Origin: Sodiomyces alkalinus F11
Lineage: Eukaryota > Ascomycota > Sordariomycetes > Glomerellales > Plectosphaerellaceae
Length of the DNA: 52,171 bases
Assembly: GCF_003711515.1 (NCBI RefSeq)
Contig: NW_021167083.1
Location: 816,519-868,689 of the forward strand
Direction: 5' to 3'
Shown here: positions 41,482-52,171 of the stretch, piece by piece
Layout of the letters: every line of letters begins with the position of its first letter
How positions within the stretch are numbered: position 1 is the stretch's first letter
The notes under the pieces: generated by a model
What the model saw: the letters and a program-made list of their open reading frames with translations, nothing else
Databases searched by the model: none
What the model was told of the DNA's origin: nothing
Made by a program: the position numbers and the translations under genes

Positions 41482-42666
41482 ATGGCGCCAAACAAGACAC
41501 TCGTCTTCAAGAAGATCCCCACCGGGGCGCCCGTGCCAGGCGAGCACCTAGCCGTCGAAGACCACCCCACCGACATCGACACCCCTCCCAAGGGCGGCCT
41601 CGTGCTCGAGGTCCTCTACGCTTCCTTCGACCCGTACCTGCGCGGCAAGATGCGCGACCCGTCCATCAAGTCCTACGCGCCCGCCTTCGAAATCGGCGAC
41701 CCCATCGTGAACGGCGTCGCGGCCACCGTGCGCAAGAGCGACAACCCCGACTATGTCGAGGGCGACACCGTGGTCGCCATGGCGCCCATCGCGCAGTACG
41801 CCCGCGTCGAGGACCCCCAGGCCGCCCAGGTACAGAAGATCCACAACCCGCACGGGCTCGACCTCGCCCTCTTCCTCGGGCCCCTGGGCATGCCGGGCCT
41901 CACGGCCTGGTCGGCGCTGTACAAGATCGGCAAGCCCAAGAAGGGCGAGACCATTTTCGTTAGCTCCGCCGCCGGTGCTGTGGGTCAGGTCGTCGGCCAG
42001 GTCGCCAAGCGCGAGGGTTTGACCGTCATCGGCTCGGTCGGGTCGGATGCCAAGCTCGACTTTATTACCAAGGAGCTGGGTTTCGATGCGGGCTTCAATT
42101 ATAAGAAGGAGAGTCCGTTTGATGCGCTCAAGAGGTTGGCTCCGAATGGGATTGATATCTATTTTGAAAATGTCGGCGGTGAGCACCTCGAAGCGGCGCT
42201 GGAGAATATGAATATGCATGGTCGAATCCCTATTTGCGGAATGGTAAGTTCCTCTTTTGTTTTCTTTTTTTTCTTCTTTTTTTTCTTCTTTTTTTTTTCT
42301 TTTTCTTTTTTCATTGCTCGTCAAGAAGAACAGACAAGAAAGCATTTGACAATGACTTTTGTGATTTGCTAACACTTTGCCTCCTAGATCTCCGACTACA
42401 ATAAGCCAAGGGAGGAGCAGAGGGGAGTCAGGGGTCTCCTGGCGACCATCAGGAGCAACATCACTTTGGAGGGCTTCCTCGTCTTCCAGCCGGAGTTCGG
42501 CCCCGCCTACACCAAGGAGCACCAGGAAAAGCTGCAGCAGTGGATTTCCAATGGCTCGGTCAAGGCGAAGCTGCATGTCACCGAGGGTATTGACAACGCC
42601 GCTGAGGGACTCGTCGGGCTGTTGGAAGGCAAGAACTTTGGCAAGGCGGTCCTCAAGGTGAAATGA
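41482..42666 (+). CDS. MDR-family NADP-dependent oxidoreductase (alkenal/prostaglandin-reductase type)
   Basis: Two exons, 41482-42243 and 42388-42666; phase-0 intron of 144 nt with a GTAAGT donor; 346 aa. The frame is open upstream of 41482, but that part reads through an A-run and is leader. N-terminal GroES-like fold (VLYASFDPYLRGKMRDP), a nucleotide-binding motif SSAAGAVGQVVGQVAK (about residues 160-175), VIGSVGSDAKLDFI, and NGIDIYFENVGG are typical of the leukotriene-B4-12-hydroxydehydrogenase branch of MDR enzymes, which lack the catalytic zinc. These reduce alpha,beta-unsaturated carbonyls with NADPH in the cytosol. C terminus ...EGKNFGKAVLKVK is a family-typical ending. The intron holds a long T-rich run (42254-42312). 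Confidence 0.92.
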
Positions 42667-45450
42667 GCGTTGTCGTCTTTCACTTCATGTAATGAATTAG
42701 TTAGTTAATTAATGATCAAGGAAGCGTCCGTGATGCAGGTCATGACTGGCACTTACTGTCTCCTGACTGCCGTACTTGGCCATTGGAAGGCCCAGCGGAC
42801 CGGTCTTGTTGGACTTGCTTCCGCCAAAGTCCGGAAGGGGCTAACCTTCGTTCCAGAGCTCAATAATCTTATGATCTTCGACTAGAACCAGGTATTTGTG
42901 GTATGGCCAATGTTCTCCGCGTAGATTCTTAGTCTATTCGATACCGGTACGGGCAATAGGCAGAGAACCGACGCCAAGAACAGTGGCCATACCACAAATA
43001 CTTGGCTCCAGTTGAAGATCATAAGATTAAGCTCTGGAAGGTCAGCCCCTTCCCGAATTTATCATGAAGCTATTGGCTTCCTTCCCATGGATCGCTATTG
43101 ATATCCTCCGCGTGGGAGTCTATCGTTGTAATAGGCCTATGCCTTTAGACAACACTCTTCCTGTTGTTATGGTAATCACCGTTTAGCCAGGCCGGACTTG
43201 TGGGTATTTGTCGATTTAATCAGGGAATAACTAACCGTTATGTTAGTTCTTCTTGTTCTTCTTCTTCTTCTCGTCCTCGTCCTTCTTCTTCTTCTTTTTT
43301 TTAATAAAAAAAGAGGGGGGGAGAGGGAAAGAAAGGCGGGTTCCTACTTCCAGTGGCCTGGCATCACAGATGTTGAAGCCGAAATCAAGGAGCTTAGTTA
43401 TTGCTGCGGCACGTTGTCAGAGTCTGGGCCGTGGTGACCCATGTTCGGGTTCGGATCCGATAAACAATCTCGGGACTTCTCAGAGAGGTCGACTTACCTG
43501 TGGGCCATACGTACTTCGTAGAACCTTAGGATTGCCCCCATCTTTTGGTCTTTGCCTGATTCGACATGCTCATGAAAGTTGTGCAGCACCTTGTAGGTTT
43601 CCCATGATTTCCCATCTGACCTTTTAAGATTTCGTCGTCATTCGTGCTTGAGCGGGGACGCTCGTAATGCTATCAAGCAAGCGAAAGTCTGCTCTCCATC
43701 AGGTTCCTTCCTTTTACCCCTGACAGAACCCTTAGAACTCGGTGAAATCGGTAAGCCCGTAGAAACGAAGTGGCAAATTCGCTCTCAGTCGGCTGGGTTC
43801 AATCGAGTGGCGGATCTCGAAAGGGTTCCCAGTAAACACGCTTCCGTGAATAAGTTCCACGAGCCGTCCTTAGGTTGGCAATGAGCAGTGGAAGGATGAA
43901 TGAGGGTCCTTCTGGAAGGTGCAACCGTGGATAAAGACGTGAGAAATAATATTGAGGCTTCAGCGCACGTGCTGAGGTACCGGGACGAGTACCTGCCCAA
44001 AACCAGGGCACGTGGGCCCCTCAGAACCAACCTCTGGCTCTACAGGTGTTCAAGTATATCACTAGAGTGACTTCCTACAGCGGTAGACACGCACCGAGTA
44101 CTGTAATTGATTTTACAGTACGCCACACGGAATAACTTCGTTCTCAACCCCCTACCAACCGGAATTAAAACTACAAGCCGACGATGGAGAATCAGAATGT
44201 CATATCACACCGTCACAGCTGGATTGGCCTCTCTCCTGGTGAACTCGCAACGGAAGCTGACCAATAAAAGATAGCAGAAGAGCTTCCTTTTAGGGCATCT
44301 CCTCCGAAACTTGTATGCGAGTTTTTGATGGCCACCATCACCATCCTCTCCGTTGTTCCAATGTGCGAAGTACAACGTACTTCAAACTCCGCATTATCCG
44401 TTCGACCACCGGCAGCCAAAACAAGCCACCAGATCATGGTGGGAATGGAGACGAGCGGGGGAGGACCGGACAGGGCCAGTCAGGAGGATCACACATCACC
44501 ATCCACTGCCGTCACCTCCACACAAGCTCGATCGACGGCCCCGTTTGCGGGCGGCACGCTCCTATTCGTGCGAAAGTTGGTGTGCAAGGACCAAAGCTTG
44601 AAAGTTCCGCTGATGGCTGACCCTCATGAACCAGATTCCCTTGCTTTGTTGTTGCTCACCCTCACTACTCACTACCAGTGGCATAATTACACTGTACCTC
44701 GTACGAGTCGGTCTCACCTTTTTACAGCCAACCTCAAGAAGGGATGCTGTGTCTTACTCCGCAATGTTTTCTGTCAGAGAGGTCGCATCAATAATAATAA
44801 GTTACCAGTAAGAACCCCGACCCAACCGCAGAATCCAAAACACCCACCACCGAGCCGCAGGAATCCCCCTCCGTTTGCCTCTCCGCCGCCTTGGCGCGGC
44901 TTCTGCGTCCCAAGATCGGGGTAGGCATGTTGTCTTGCCGCCCCCCCATTCCCTTGCGCAGGCCATAAGAAGCCACCAACCGTCCAATGCCGGCGCCGGA
45001 TCACACTAACGTGGTCGTGAGGTAGGGGAGATACCACCCAAAGGTCCCCGGTTACCTTCTAATTGAATTCTATGAAACTGCTTCTTCCAGCATAGCTCCC
45101 CAGTGCCGGCGGGGACATCGAGAGGTTGACCCTGCAGGAACCGCAATATGGAGCCCCCGGGGCTTGCTCACTTGGGCAGGTGGGACGGTTTTGTTGACGT
45201 AGCCAGTCGGGCCAAAAAAAGAAGCAACACGGGACGATCATCGATCAGAGGAGGTTGACGATCCAGCCAGCGTGTTAGTCTCGCGAAGTTGGCTCGCAGA
45301 CTCTCTCGCTGTCCCATCCCCTCTCGTCTCGGCCCCTTCTCGGTGAACTTGACCTCCACAGTCCGGCAAATCTGACTTGGGCGCAAAAAGGGACGATCGG
45401 AAACCAACCACATGGGGTCCACGCCGTAGTGAGAGAGAGCTACGATTGAG
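42667..45450. other. 2.8-kb region without a convincing gene
   Basis: Holds the inverted repeat at 42833-43053, a CTT/T-rich patch (43243-43305), and small frames at 43240-43884 and 44213-44924 with no motifs or splice logic. Upstream DNA of the PLA2 gene on the right. Confidence 0.45.
42833..43053. repeat. Large imperfect inverted repeat (arms of about 80 bp)
   Basis: Left arm 42833-42916 and right arm 42977-43053 are reverse complements with about 80-85% identity and one small gap; shared blocks include aatcttatgatcttc and gtatttgtggtatggcca. Loop 60 bp. Can fold into a long hairpin. Confidence 0.75.
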
Positions 45451-45459
45451 TATATAAAG
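45451..45459 (+). promoter_or_regulatory. TATA box of the PLA2 gene
   Basis: tatataaag about 160 bp upstream of the start codon, followed by a CT-rich leader; good match in sequence and place. Confidence 0.5.
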
Positions 45460-45612
45460 ACCCGTGATCTTCCCCATCATCATCATCATCCATCTTCTCT
45501 CTCCTTCAGCCCAGTAGTCCAGTATCCCAGTCCGCTCTCATCCAGACATCATCTCCTGTCCCTCACTCTCCTCCTCACTTTCCAAACTCCTCAGTACCAA
45601 ACATCAGCCACC

Positions 45613-46373
45613 ATGAAGTTCACCGCTTCCGCCATTGCCCTCGCCCTCCTCCCGGCCACGCTGGCCAGCCCCGTGGAGAAGCGCCAGACCGCTGTCACCA
45701 TCGTCGACAACTACATGTTCAGCATCACCCTGCCCAGCTTCTCCACGCACCACCGCAACAGGAACCCTTCGTACCTGATCTGGACCACCGACGGCTGCAC
45801 CACGTCGCCCGACAACCCATTCGGCTTCCCCTTCCTCCCCGCCTGCCACCGCCACGACTTTGGCTACCACAACTTCCGTGCCCAGTCGCGCTTCACCTCG
45901 AACAACAAGCTCCGCATTGACAACAAATTCAGGGATGAGTACGTTTCCCTCTTCCTTTCTGTTCCGTCCCTCCGGAACGATTTCCCCCCTCTTTGTCTTC
46001 CCCCTTCCCCCTAAAAGGAAAAGGAAAAGGAAAAGGGAAAAAGGATCCTGCACTGAATATATCCATCCCACTTGAAACTGTCCGAACCGAACTAACACGC
46101 CCCCCTCCTCGCAGCCTCTACTACCAGTGCAACGTCAACGGCCACGGCAGCATCTGCAGGGGCCTCGCCGAAGTCTACTACGCCGCCGTCCGCGCCTTCG
46201 GTGGCGGCGACGCCACCCGGGTCGCCGCGGCCGGCCGCCTGCACGTCCCCGTCGACGAGCAGACCCAGGAGGAGCACGACGCCCTCGTCGTCCTTTACGA
46301 GGAGGCCGTCCGCGCCTACGAGGCCGCCGTCCAGGAGGCCCAGGCCAAGGGCGAGCTCCCCGTCCTCGAGTGA
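45613..46373 (+). CDS. Secreted phospholipase A2 (prokaryotic/fungal group XIV type)
   Basis: Two exons, 45613-45938 and 46115-46373; intron 176 nt (GTACGT donor, CCTCGCAG acceptor); 194 aa. Kozak-like ACC before ATG. Signal peptide MKFTASAIALALLPATLAS, then a Kex2-type EKR site (residues about 22-24). Catalytic core TTDGCTTSPDNPFGFPF followed by ACHRHDFGYHNF: the CxRHDxGYxN motif gives the His-Asp pair of PLA2. Four Cys fit two disulfides (the second pair in YYQCNVNGHGSICRG). The C terminus is helical and acidic. The family hydrolyses the sn-2 ester of phospholipids outside the cell with calcium. Confidence 0.93.
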
Positions 46374-47759
46374 AGGGGAGGAACAACAAAAAAGCGAAAA
46401 CAAAATAAAAAAAGGGGACGACGTGGGTGGATAGGACAAGCAACGAATTGATTCGTGTGCTGGCTGGAGTGGAGGGGACTGAACTGGACTGGACTGGATC
46501 GGGACGACGACAACTCTCGCCCTTGATGGGAATGGGATATATCCTTTCGTCCCTTTCATGGCCGCGGAAATTTGATGGGATGATGCGATTCATGCGAAAG
46601 TACATATTCGTGAGCGAGCAAGTCGTGTTGGATTTGGATGGCCTCGCTCCAACGGACAGTATATAGACTGACGACATGACCTTCTGTACATATTATCAAA
46701 GTCATGAAACTTATGTCAACCGTTTGGTTCCAATATTCCGATGTATTCTGTCTGATACCTCTGCAAGTCGTGGCGTCCGTCCCGAGATAGCAGCCAGTTG
46801 CACGTAGATGTAAGTAAGCCTCGCACAGGGAGATTTGTTAGTGCTTCAATCGCAGTCGTGATGGTGGGCAGGGGGCAGCAAGCTGATAGACATCGCAGCA
46901 CGCAAATGATGAGAAGGCCAAGCATCCATCAAGGCCTGACCGTCTCAGATAAGCAACTGTGGTTGGTCGTTGTTTGACGACTCCATCGCGATCTGTGGTC
47001 GAATTTGTTCGGTTGCTTGAACAACGCTGGCATAGGAATCACCAAAGTATCGCGTCATCGGCGATAAGACACGGAGAAGTACGGAATAAATACTCCGTAC
47101 AAAGCAAGAGTATGAGGAAACGAAACATCAGTTTATCCGTCTTATCACCTTATGCACTTCGTAATTCATACCTATGGTATTTTTGATCGTGGTTCTCAGC
47201 AGCTTCCGATTTTCGCACCCTAAAATCCACCAAACGATGCGTGTCCACTAACTGTCAGTATCGCAGTGTTCGCGCAACGGAACAGCGAAACACCCACATC
47301 ACATGGGAAATTGGATGCGGTCCAATCAGGAGCAACAATTCGGCCCAGCGCGGCGTGCCGTTGAAGCCGCGACCCTGGACAACATCCAACCCATTCCACG
47401 TGTCCCGCACTCTTTTAGTCATCCAAACGGTGTACACACACTGTAGTCTAGCCACTCATCGCCATACTAATTTCCACACTTTTCTAACAAACCTGACGCG
47501 CTGGTACCCCCAACTTGCACTGTGGACTTGTCACCATTTAGCCTATTTGCGAGGTACGATAGGGTAGGTACATACGCTTGATTAGTAGCAGGTCCCGGAA
47601 ACAGTAGGTACGACAACGTTACAGACATGCTCGAGAAAAAGTGTCACCGCATTTGACTTAATATTTTCCCCCCGTTCATCTTCCTCCCACTTTACGCTCT
47701 TTTGTTCATAGTCAACGTTCCCCATTCCCACCCTCACCTCTATTTCATTAAGAGACATA
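46374..47759. other. Intergenic region, promoter of aspartate aminotransferase gene
   Basis: No gene seen; small open frames on both strands lack support. Confidence 0.45.
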
Positions 47760-49357
47760 ATGCAGGCCATGCTGAGCACTGCTATTCGGCGGACTGCTGT
47801 TCGCCGCACGGCCGCTCTGCCGCTCAATGCGCTGCGTGCTGGCTCGACCTGGGCCAACGTTCCCCAAGGGCCTCCTGTGAGCTACTCCTTGATCCTTTTG
47901 ACAGAGTGAAGACAGATGGAAGAAAGGGGAAATTAAAATGTAACATTAACTGCTAACACGTTTGTCTCTTTAGGATGTAAGTCAAACTCTAGCATACTTC
48001 GCATCGATTGAGTGCAATGCCCGTGTTGGAGAATACTGACAAGAATCCCCTCCTCCCTTCTCTAGGCTATTCTTGGTAAGTGGCTTGCGCTCGTTCGCAT
48101 CGCTATTCTGTAGCCCAGCTGACCCCTCGTTATCCAGGCATCACCGAAGCTTTCAAGGCCGACAAGTTCGAGCAGAAGATCAACCTTGGTACGACACGGT
48201 GTTCCCCTCGTCTTCCGCTCTAGCTGGCCCAACAGCTGACCGTTCCCCTTCCTCCAGGTGTCGGTGCCTACCGCGATGACAAGGGCAAGCCCTACGTCCT
48301 CCCGTCCGTCCGCGTGGCCGAGCAGAAGATTGTGGAGGAGAAGCTGAACAAGGAGTATGCCGGCATCACTGGTGTCCCCGAGTTCACCAAGGCGGCCGCC
48401 GTCCTCGCCTACGGCGCCGACTCGCCCGCCCTCTCCCGCCTCGCCATCACGCAGTCCATCTCCGGCACGGGCGCTCTCCGGATCGGCGCGGCCTTCCTGC
48501 AGCGCTTCTTCCCAGGCGACAAGAAGATCTACATCCCGACCCCGTCGTGGGCCAACCACGGCGCCGTCTTCAGCGACGCCGGCCTCCAGGTCGAGAAGTA
48601 CCGCTACTACAACTGCGACACCATCGGGCTCGACTTCGAGGGCATGCTCGCCGACATCAAGGCGGCCCCCAAGGGCTCCGTCTTCCTCTTCCACGCCTGC
48701 GCCCACAACCCCACCGGCATCGACCCCACGCCCGAGCAGTGGCGCGAGATCTCCACCGCCGTCAAGCAGGCCGGCCACTTCTCCTTCTTCGACATGGCCT
48801 ACCAGGGCTTCGCCTCGGGCGACATCCACAAGGACGCCTTCGCCCTCCGCCACTTCGTCGCCGAGGGCCACGACCTCTGCCTGGCCCAGTCGTTCGCCAA
48901 GAACATGGGCCTCTACGGCGAGCGCGTCGGCGCCTTCAGCGTCGTCGCCTCGTCCCCGGAGGAGCGCGCCCGCATCGACTCGCAGATCAAGATCCTCGTC
49001 CGCCCCATGTACTCCAACCCCCCCGTCCACGGCGCCCGCATCGCCGCCGAGATCCTCACCACCCCGGCCCTCTACGACCAGTGGCTCGCCGAGGTCAAGG
49101 GCATGGCCGACCGCATCATCACCATGCGCGCCCTCCTCAAGCAGAACCTCGAGAAGCTCGGCTCCGCCCACGACTGGTCCCACATCACCAGCCAGATCGG
49201 CATGTTCGCCTACACCGGCCTCTCCGCCGAGCAGATGGACAAGCTGGCCAAGGAGTTTAGCGTCTACGCCACCCGCGACGGCCGTATCTCCGTCTCCGGC
49301 ATCACTTCGGACAATGTCGGTCGTCTGGCCGAGGCCATCTACAAGGTCAAGGGTTAA
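47760..49357 (+). CDS. AAT1: Aspartate aminotransferase, mitochondrial
   Basis: Five exons: 47760-47876, 47974-47976 (3 nt), 48066-48075 (10 nt), 48138-48188, 48258-49357; 426 aa. Introns 97, 89, 62 and 69 nt with GTGAGC, GTAAGT, GTAAGT and GTACGA donors; intron 1 has TGCTAAC as branch point. The tiny exons are needed to give [17 protein letters not shown], matching the conserved PPDxILG motif of the enzyme. The N terminus ([20 protein letters not shown]) is a basic matrix-targeting peptide. [26 protein letters not shown], and the PLP lysine in [16 protein letters not shown] are diagnostic of class I aminotransferases. It interconverts aspartate and 2-oxoglutarate with oxaloacetate and glutamate, as half of the malate-aspartate shuttle. 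Confidence 0.95.
47974..47976 (+). other. AAT1: Predicted 3-nt micro-exon (GAT) of the AAT gene
   Basis: Sequence tttag-GAT-gtaagt: acceptor and donor directly flank one Asp codon. Skipping it would delete the conserved Asp of PPDAILG but keep the frame. Confidence 0.7.
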
Positions 49358-49618
49358 AGCGGACCTTTTTTTCTGTATTCAATTTGTATCTTTTTCTGAG
49401 GGATGGGAAGTTCAATGGGAGGCAAAAAAGGTGAGAGATGTTGTTAAAAATAGGCGTCGTCGTAGGTCATGATACCATGGATGCAAATTCGTAGCCGGCG
49501 AGTCTCGTTTTGAAAACATAATGGAACGTTGGTTGAACAATATGTTGGTATATTTGGCTAATGAACGTGAACACAAGAACTAAAACAATCGTACGCCCAA
49601 ACCTCAGACTGCCAAACG

Positions 49619-50756
49619 TCAAGCCCTCTCCAACCTCTCCAAATCCCTCCTCACCTCCTCGACCTCCCTCTCCATCTCCCTCTTCACCCTCGCCATCTCC
49701 CTCATCCGCCCTTCCCTCCCCTCCGCCCCCTCCACGCCAACACCATACCGCTCCAACTCCCTCTCCAACCCCCTGATGCTCTCCTCCACCCGCAGGGTAG
49801 CATCCCTCAAATGCGCCTCGTAGTTCCGAAGCGCCCGTACCGCCTCGGGGGTATACACATCAGCACGAACCGCCCCTTCCACAATCCTTGCCTCCAGCTC
49901 CGCCTTTTTGGCTTCCGCGGCCACCTCGGCGGCCCCCAACTCGACACTGCGCGCCATGACGCCGTGTTTCCCCTCCAGCGCGCGGATCAGCAGGGCCAGG
50001 GCCTCGGCGTACTTGCGCAGCAGCGCCACCACGTCGCGGGTCAGCGCGAGGCGTTCCCTCACGAGCGCTTCGCGGGCGGCGTCGAGGGCTTGGAGCCGGT
50101 CGGCGACGTCGCGGGCGAGGTGGGGGATCGTGCGGTGGAGGAAGCTGGGGTTGGTGGCTGGGTGGGCGACGCGGGCGAGCGAGATGGCCGAGTCGCGGAG
50201 GGAGGAGGCTATGATGGGTGCGAGTTGGGGGAGGAGGGTGGGGAGGTCGGAGAGGGGCGGGGTGGAGAGGAGGGCGGATGTTTCTTCGCTGCTTAGGGGT
50301 CGGGAGGACGGGTCGAGGAGCGGTGGGAGGAGGAAGAGGAGATCTAGGAGCGGTTCGGGGAGTTCTGCTTGTTGTTTCTGTTGTTGTTGGGTTTTGGGGC
50401 GCTGTTGGCTTATGGTACTGCCGGGGACTTTTGGTTCTGGAGGTGTTGCTGTTGCGATAGCGTGGGAGAGAAGGTGTTGTTTTGCGTGGTTTAGGCGGTG
50501 GGTTCTGAGCTCCTGAGAAGAAAAGCAAACCTGTCAGTATGTTTGTGTTCTGGGAGAAGCAAGAGTCATTCATGCCAGTAGCTCAGTCTCATGGTATGTG
50601 AATATGAATTACCTCACGAACAGCTTCACGTTCCTTGCGGAGAGTGTCATTTTTCGTCGATCCGTCTGGGTTGAGGATCGCGGTGGTGAGGGTATGGTAG
50701 AGGGATGCGAATTCGGGGTTATTCTGTAGAACGGATTCGTCTACTGGCGGGAGCAT
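49619..50756 (-). CDS. Hypothetical coiled-coil protein
   Basis: Two exons on minus: 50756-50613 and 50512-49619; 100-nt intron (GTAATT donor, CTTCTCAG acceptor, phase 0); 345 aa. The start chosen gives MLPPVDESVLQNNPEFASLY; the frame is open up to 50906 but that part is leader-like. After the junction (AVREELRTHRLNHAKQHLL) comes a Gln/Pro-rich spacer (KTQQQQKQQAELPEP), a helical middle (LLDLLFLLPPLLDP; HLARDVADRLQALDAAREAL) and a strongly predicted coiled coil to the end (ARVKREMEREVEEVRRDLER). No membrane segment or signal peptide. Looks like a subunit of a structural or chromosome/spindle complex, but I do not recognise the family. Divergent from the bL28m gene with a 437-bp shared promoter. 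Confidence 0.8.
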
Positions 50757-51193
50757 GTTGCCAGAGTGCGAAAGGCCGGGATGAGCGTTGATCGACTGAG
50801 TGATGGATTTGTTGAGAAAAACTGTTTGATATTGGTCGAGGGCAAGCTTTGGGTGTTCAGTCACTCGTAAGATTATTATAAGCATCCAAGGACCAATTCG
50901 GGACATATCAGGCCGGAATCTTATCGCGAAAGACGCGCGATGTCACGTGGCGGTCTAGAGTGGATACACCGGAACTACACCTTTCCCGACCTCCGATCCT
51001 CCGATCAACACCGAAAAACTGTGGTATGTGGACCAGAACCGCGATACAATTTCACCCGAGCTCGACACGACGGGCTGCAGCGTTACAAACAACAGCCAAT
51101 TCGTCTCTTGAGTCCCGAGCTTCGTCAATTGAAGGACTCAGTATCCCTCCGTCCGATGCAACTATCATAACGACGCACTTGCAACCTCTCAAC
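50757..51193. other. Divergent promoter region
   Basis: 437 bp between the starts of the coiled-coil gene (minus) and bL28m (plus). A cacgtg-like tcacgtgg lies at 50943-50950. No TATA box evident. Confidence 0.45.
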
Positions 51194-52045
51194 ATGCGGC
51201 ACCTCACCCCCCAGAGGGGCACCGCCGCCTCGCTCCGCACCCTCACATCAACCCTGACAAGACTCTCCGTCTCGTCACAACATCACCAACAAACCCCTCA
51301 AGCACCACCACCATCCCTCACCAGCCGTCCCTTCTCAACAACACCCGCCCCACAAACAAAGACCATCAACCTCCGGCGCATCCCCAAGGACCCCGTGCCC
51401 CCCTACCCCTACGGCGACCGTCTCCTCTACAAGCAATCCAACAACGGCCTCTACGGCACCGCCACCATCCGGCACGGCAACAACATCTCCTCGGACAACA
51501 AAGTCAAGAGCCCGCGCACCTGGCGCCCCAACATCCACCGCAAGCGCCTCTGGTCCGCCGCCCTGGGCGCCTGGGTCCGCGCCAAGCTCTCCATGCGCGT
51601 CCTCCGCACCATCCGCCGTGAGGGGGGCGGCATCGACGCCTACGTCCTCAAGTCCAAGCCCGCGCGCCTCCGCGAGCTCGGCCCCGGCGGCTGGCGCCTC
51701 CGTTGGCTCGTCATGCAGACCGCCGCCGTCCGCGCCCGCTTCGACCACGACCGCGCCCGCCTCGGCCTCCCGCCCCTGCCCGGCTCGCCCGCCGACAACG
51801 AGGACCTCGTCAAGGTCATGCTGGATTACGCTACCCCGGGCCCGCTGAGCGCCGCGAGCAGGGAGATCCTCGCCCGCAGGGCTGCGCAGGTCCAGGCTAT
51901 GGAGGCCGCTGCGAGGGAGGCGGCCGAGGTGGAGTTTGCGTTGGGCGAGGAGGCTGAGGTTCCTGATGAGATGCTCGCTGAGGATCTTGTGGATGAGGTT
52001 GTTCTGAAGGATGTGGAGGAGCAGTCGAAGGATAAGAAGCCGTAG
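51194..52045 (+). CDS. MRPL24: Mitochondrial large-subunit ribosomal protein bL28m
   Basis: Single exon, 283 aa from the ATG at 51194. The frame is open back to 50960, but the start at 51194 gives a classic matrix-targeting N terminus (MRHLTPQRGTAASLRTLTST, Arg/Ser-rich, with SRPFSTTPAP before the mature part). bL28 core: YKQSNNGLYGTATIRHGNNI, SPRTWRPNIHRKRLWSAALG, VLRTIRREGGGIDAYVLKS. Fungal proteins carry a C-terminal extension like this one, here Ala/Glu-rich (QAMEAAAREAAEVEFALGEE). Structural part of the 54S mitoribosome. Housekeeping context with aspartate aminotransferase nearby. Confidence 0.93.
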   Translation: MRHLTPQRGTAASLRTLTSTLTRLSVSSQHHQQTPQAPPPSLTSRPFSTTPAPQTKTINLRRIPKDPVPPYPYGDRLLYKQSNNGLYGTATIRHGNNISSDNKVKSPRTWRPNIHRKRLWSAALGAWVRAKLSMRVLRTIRREGGGIDAYVLKSKPARLRELGPGGWRLRWLVMQTAAVRARFDHDRARLGLPPLPGSPADNEDLVKVMLDYATPGPLSAASREILARRAAQVQAMEAAAREAAEVEFALGEEAEVPDEMLAEDLVDEVVLKDVEEQSKDKKP

Positions 52046-52171
52046 ATCACGGCTCTCTAGGCTGTATGTGTATCATATGTATAAGAGTTCGAATTGTCAA
52101 ACTGTATCACCTTGACGAGATATAGTGTACATGTACACTCACGGACCGTGCGTCCTCCAATATTTGGGGGG

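Noticed and set aside
43648..43884. 78-codon plus-strand frame
   Set aside because: Protein-like composition but no family, no start context and no neighbours; also considered and dropped as an rRNA-like fragment because no conserved rRNA block was recognised.
48062..49183. 373-codon open frame antisense to the aspartate aminotransferase gene
   Set aside because: Mirror of a GC-rich, codon-biased real gene; Gly/Val/Asp-rich composition with no motifs.

Overview
This is nuclear DNA of a filamentous ascomycete, most likely a Sordariomycete close to the Sordariales. Genes carry short introns (about 60-180 nt) with GTRNGY donors and CTRAC branch points. Coding regions are GC-rich. Repeats show the TpA excess and CAG/CAA-to-TAG/TAA decay of repeat-induced point mutation (RIP). 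The families present (HET domain, DUF7896-type C2H2 factor, siderophore transporter, secreted PLA2) are typical of Pezizomycotina.

Layout. 1-1.48 kb: RIP-mutated repeat (copy A). 2.2-6.8 kb: a Yos9/OS-9 ER lectin and a HET-domain protein, both on minus. 9.9-12.0 kb: a C2H2 transcription factor on plus, after about 3 kb without a gene. 14.6-16.56 kb: second RIP block with copy B of the left-end repeat. 17.06-19.51 kb: a two-gene island (SAM methyltransferase, polytopic membrane protein), both on minus. 19.80-27.08 kb: a complete but RIP-killed Ty1/copia retrotransposon on minus, with 197-bp LTRs, an initiator-tRNA-Met half-tRNA primer site, gag and pol (integrase, RT, RNase H), and an unexplained coding-like stretch on the opposite strand between pol and the 3' LTR. 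27.1-28.9 kb: low-complexity DNA, a 55-bp assembly gap, a nonsense-broken Cys-repeat gene and a 238-bp purine tract. 30.85-32.68 kb: siderophore transporter with a GATA dyad upstream. 33.0 kb: intron-containing tRNA-Ser(UGA). 33.9 kb: relic of an FG-GAP/VCBS protein. 34.7-36.9 kb: a membrane-anchored aspartic-protease-fold protein lacking the catalytic motif. 38.4-42.7 kb: a lipase-like alpha/beta hydrolase and an MDR oxidoreductase. 45.6-46.4 kb: secreted phospholipase A2. 47.8-52.0 kb: mitochondrial aspartate aminotransferase with a predicted 3-nt exon, a coiled-coil protein, and mitochondrial ribosomal protein bL28m.

Most genes look like independent single-gene units. The right end (47.7-52.1 kb) is dense housekeeping sequence, whereas 13-34 kb is accessory and repeat-rich. 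Gene models were assembled by hand from splice signals and frame closure, and all multi-exon models close in frame. No similarity search was possible, so family calls rest on recognised motifs.
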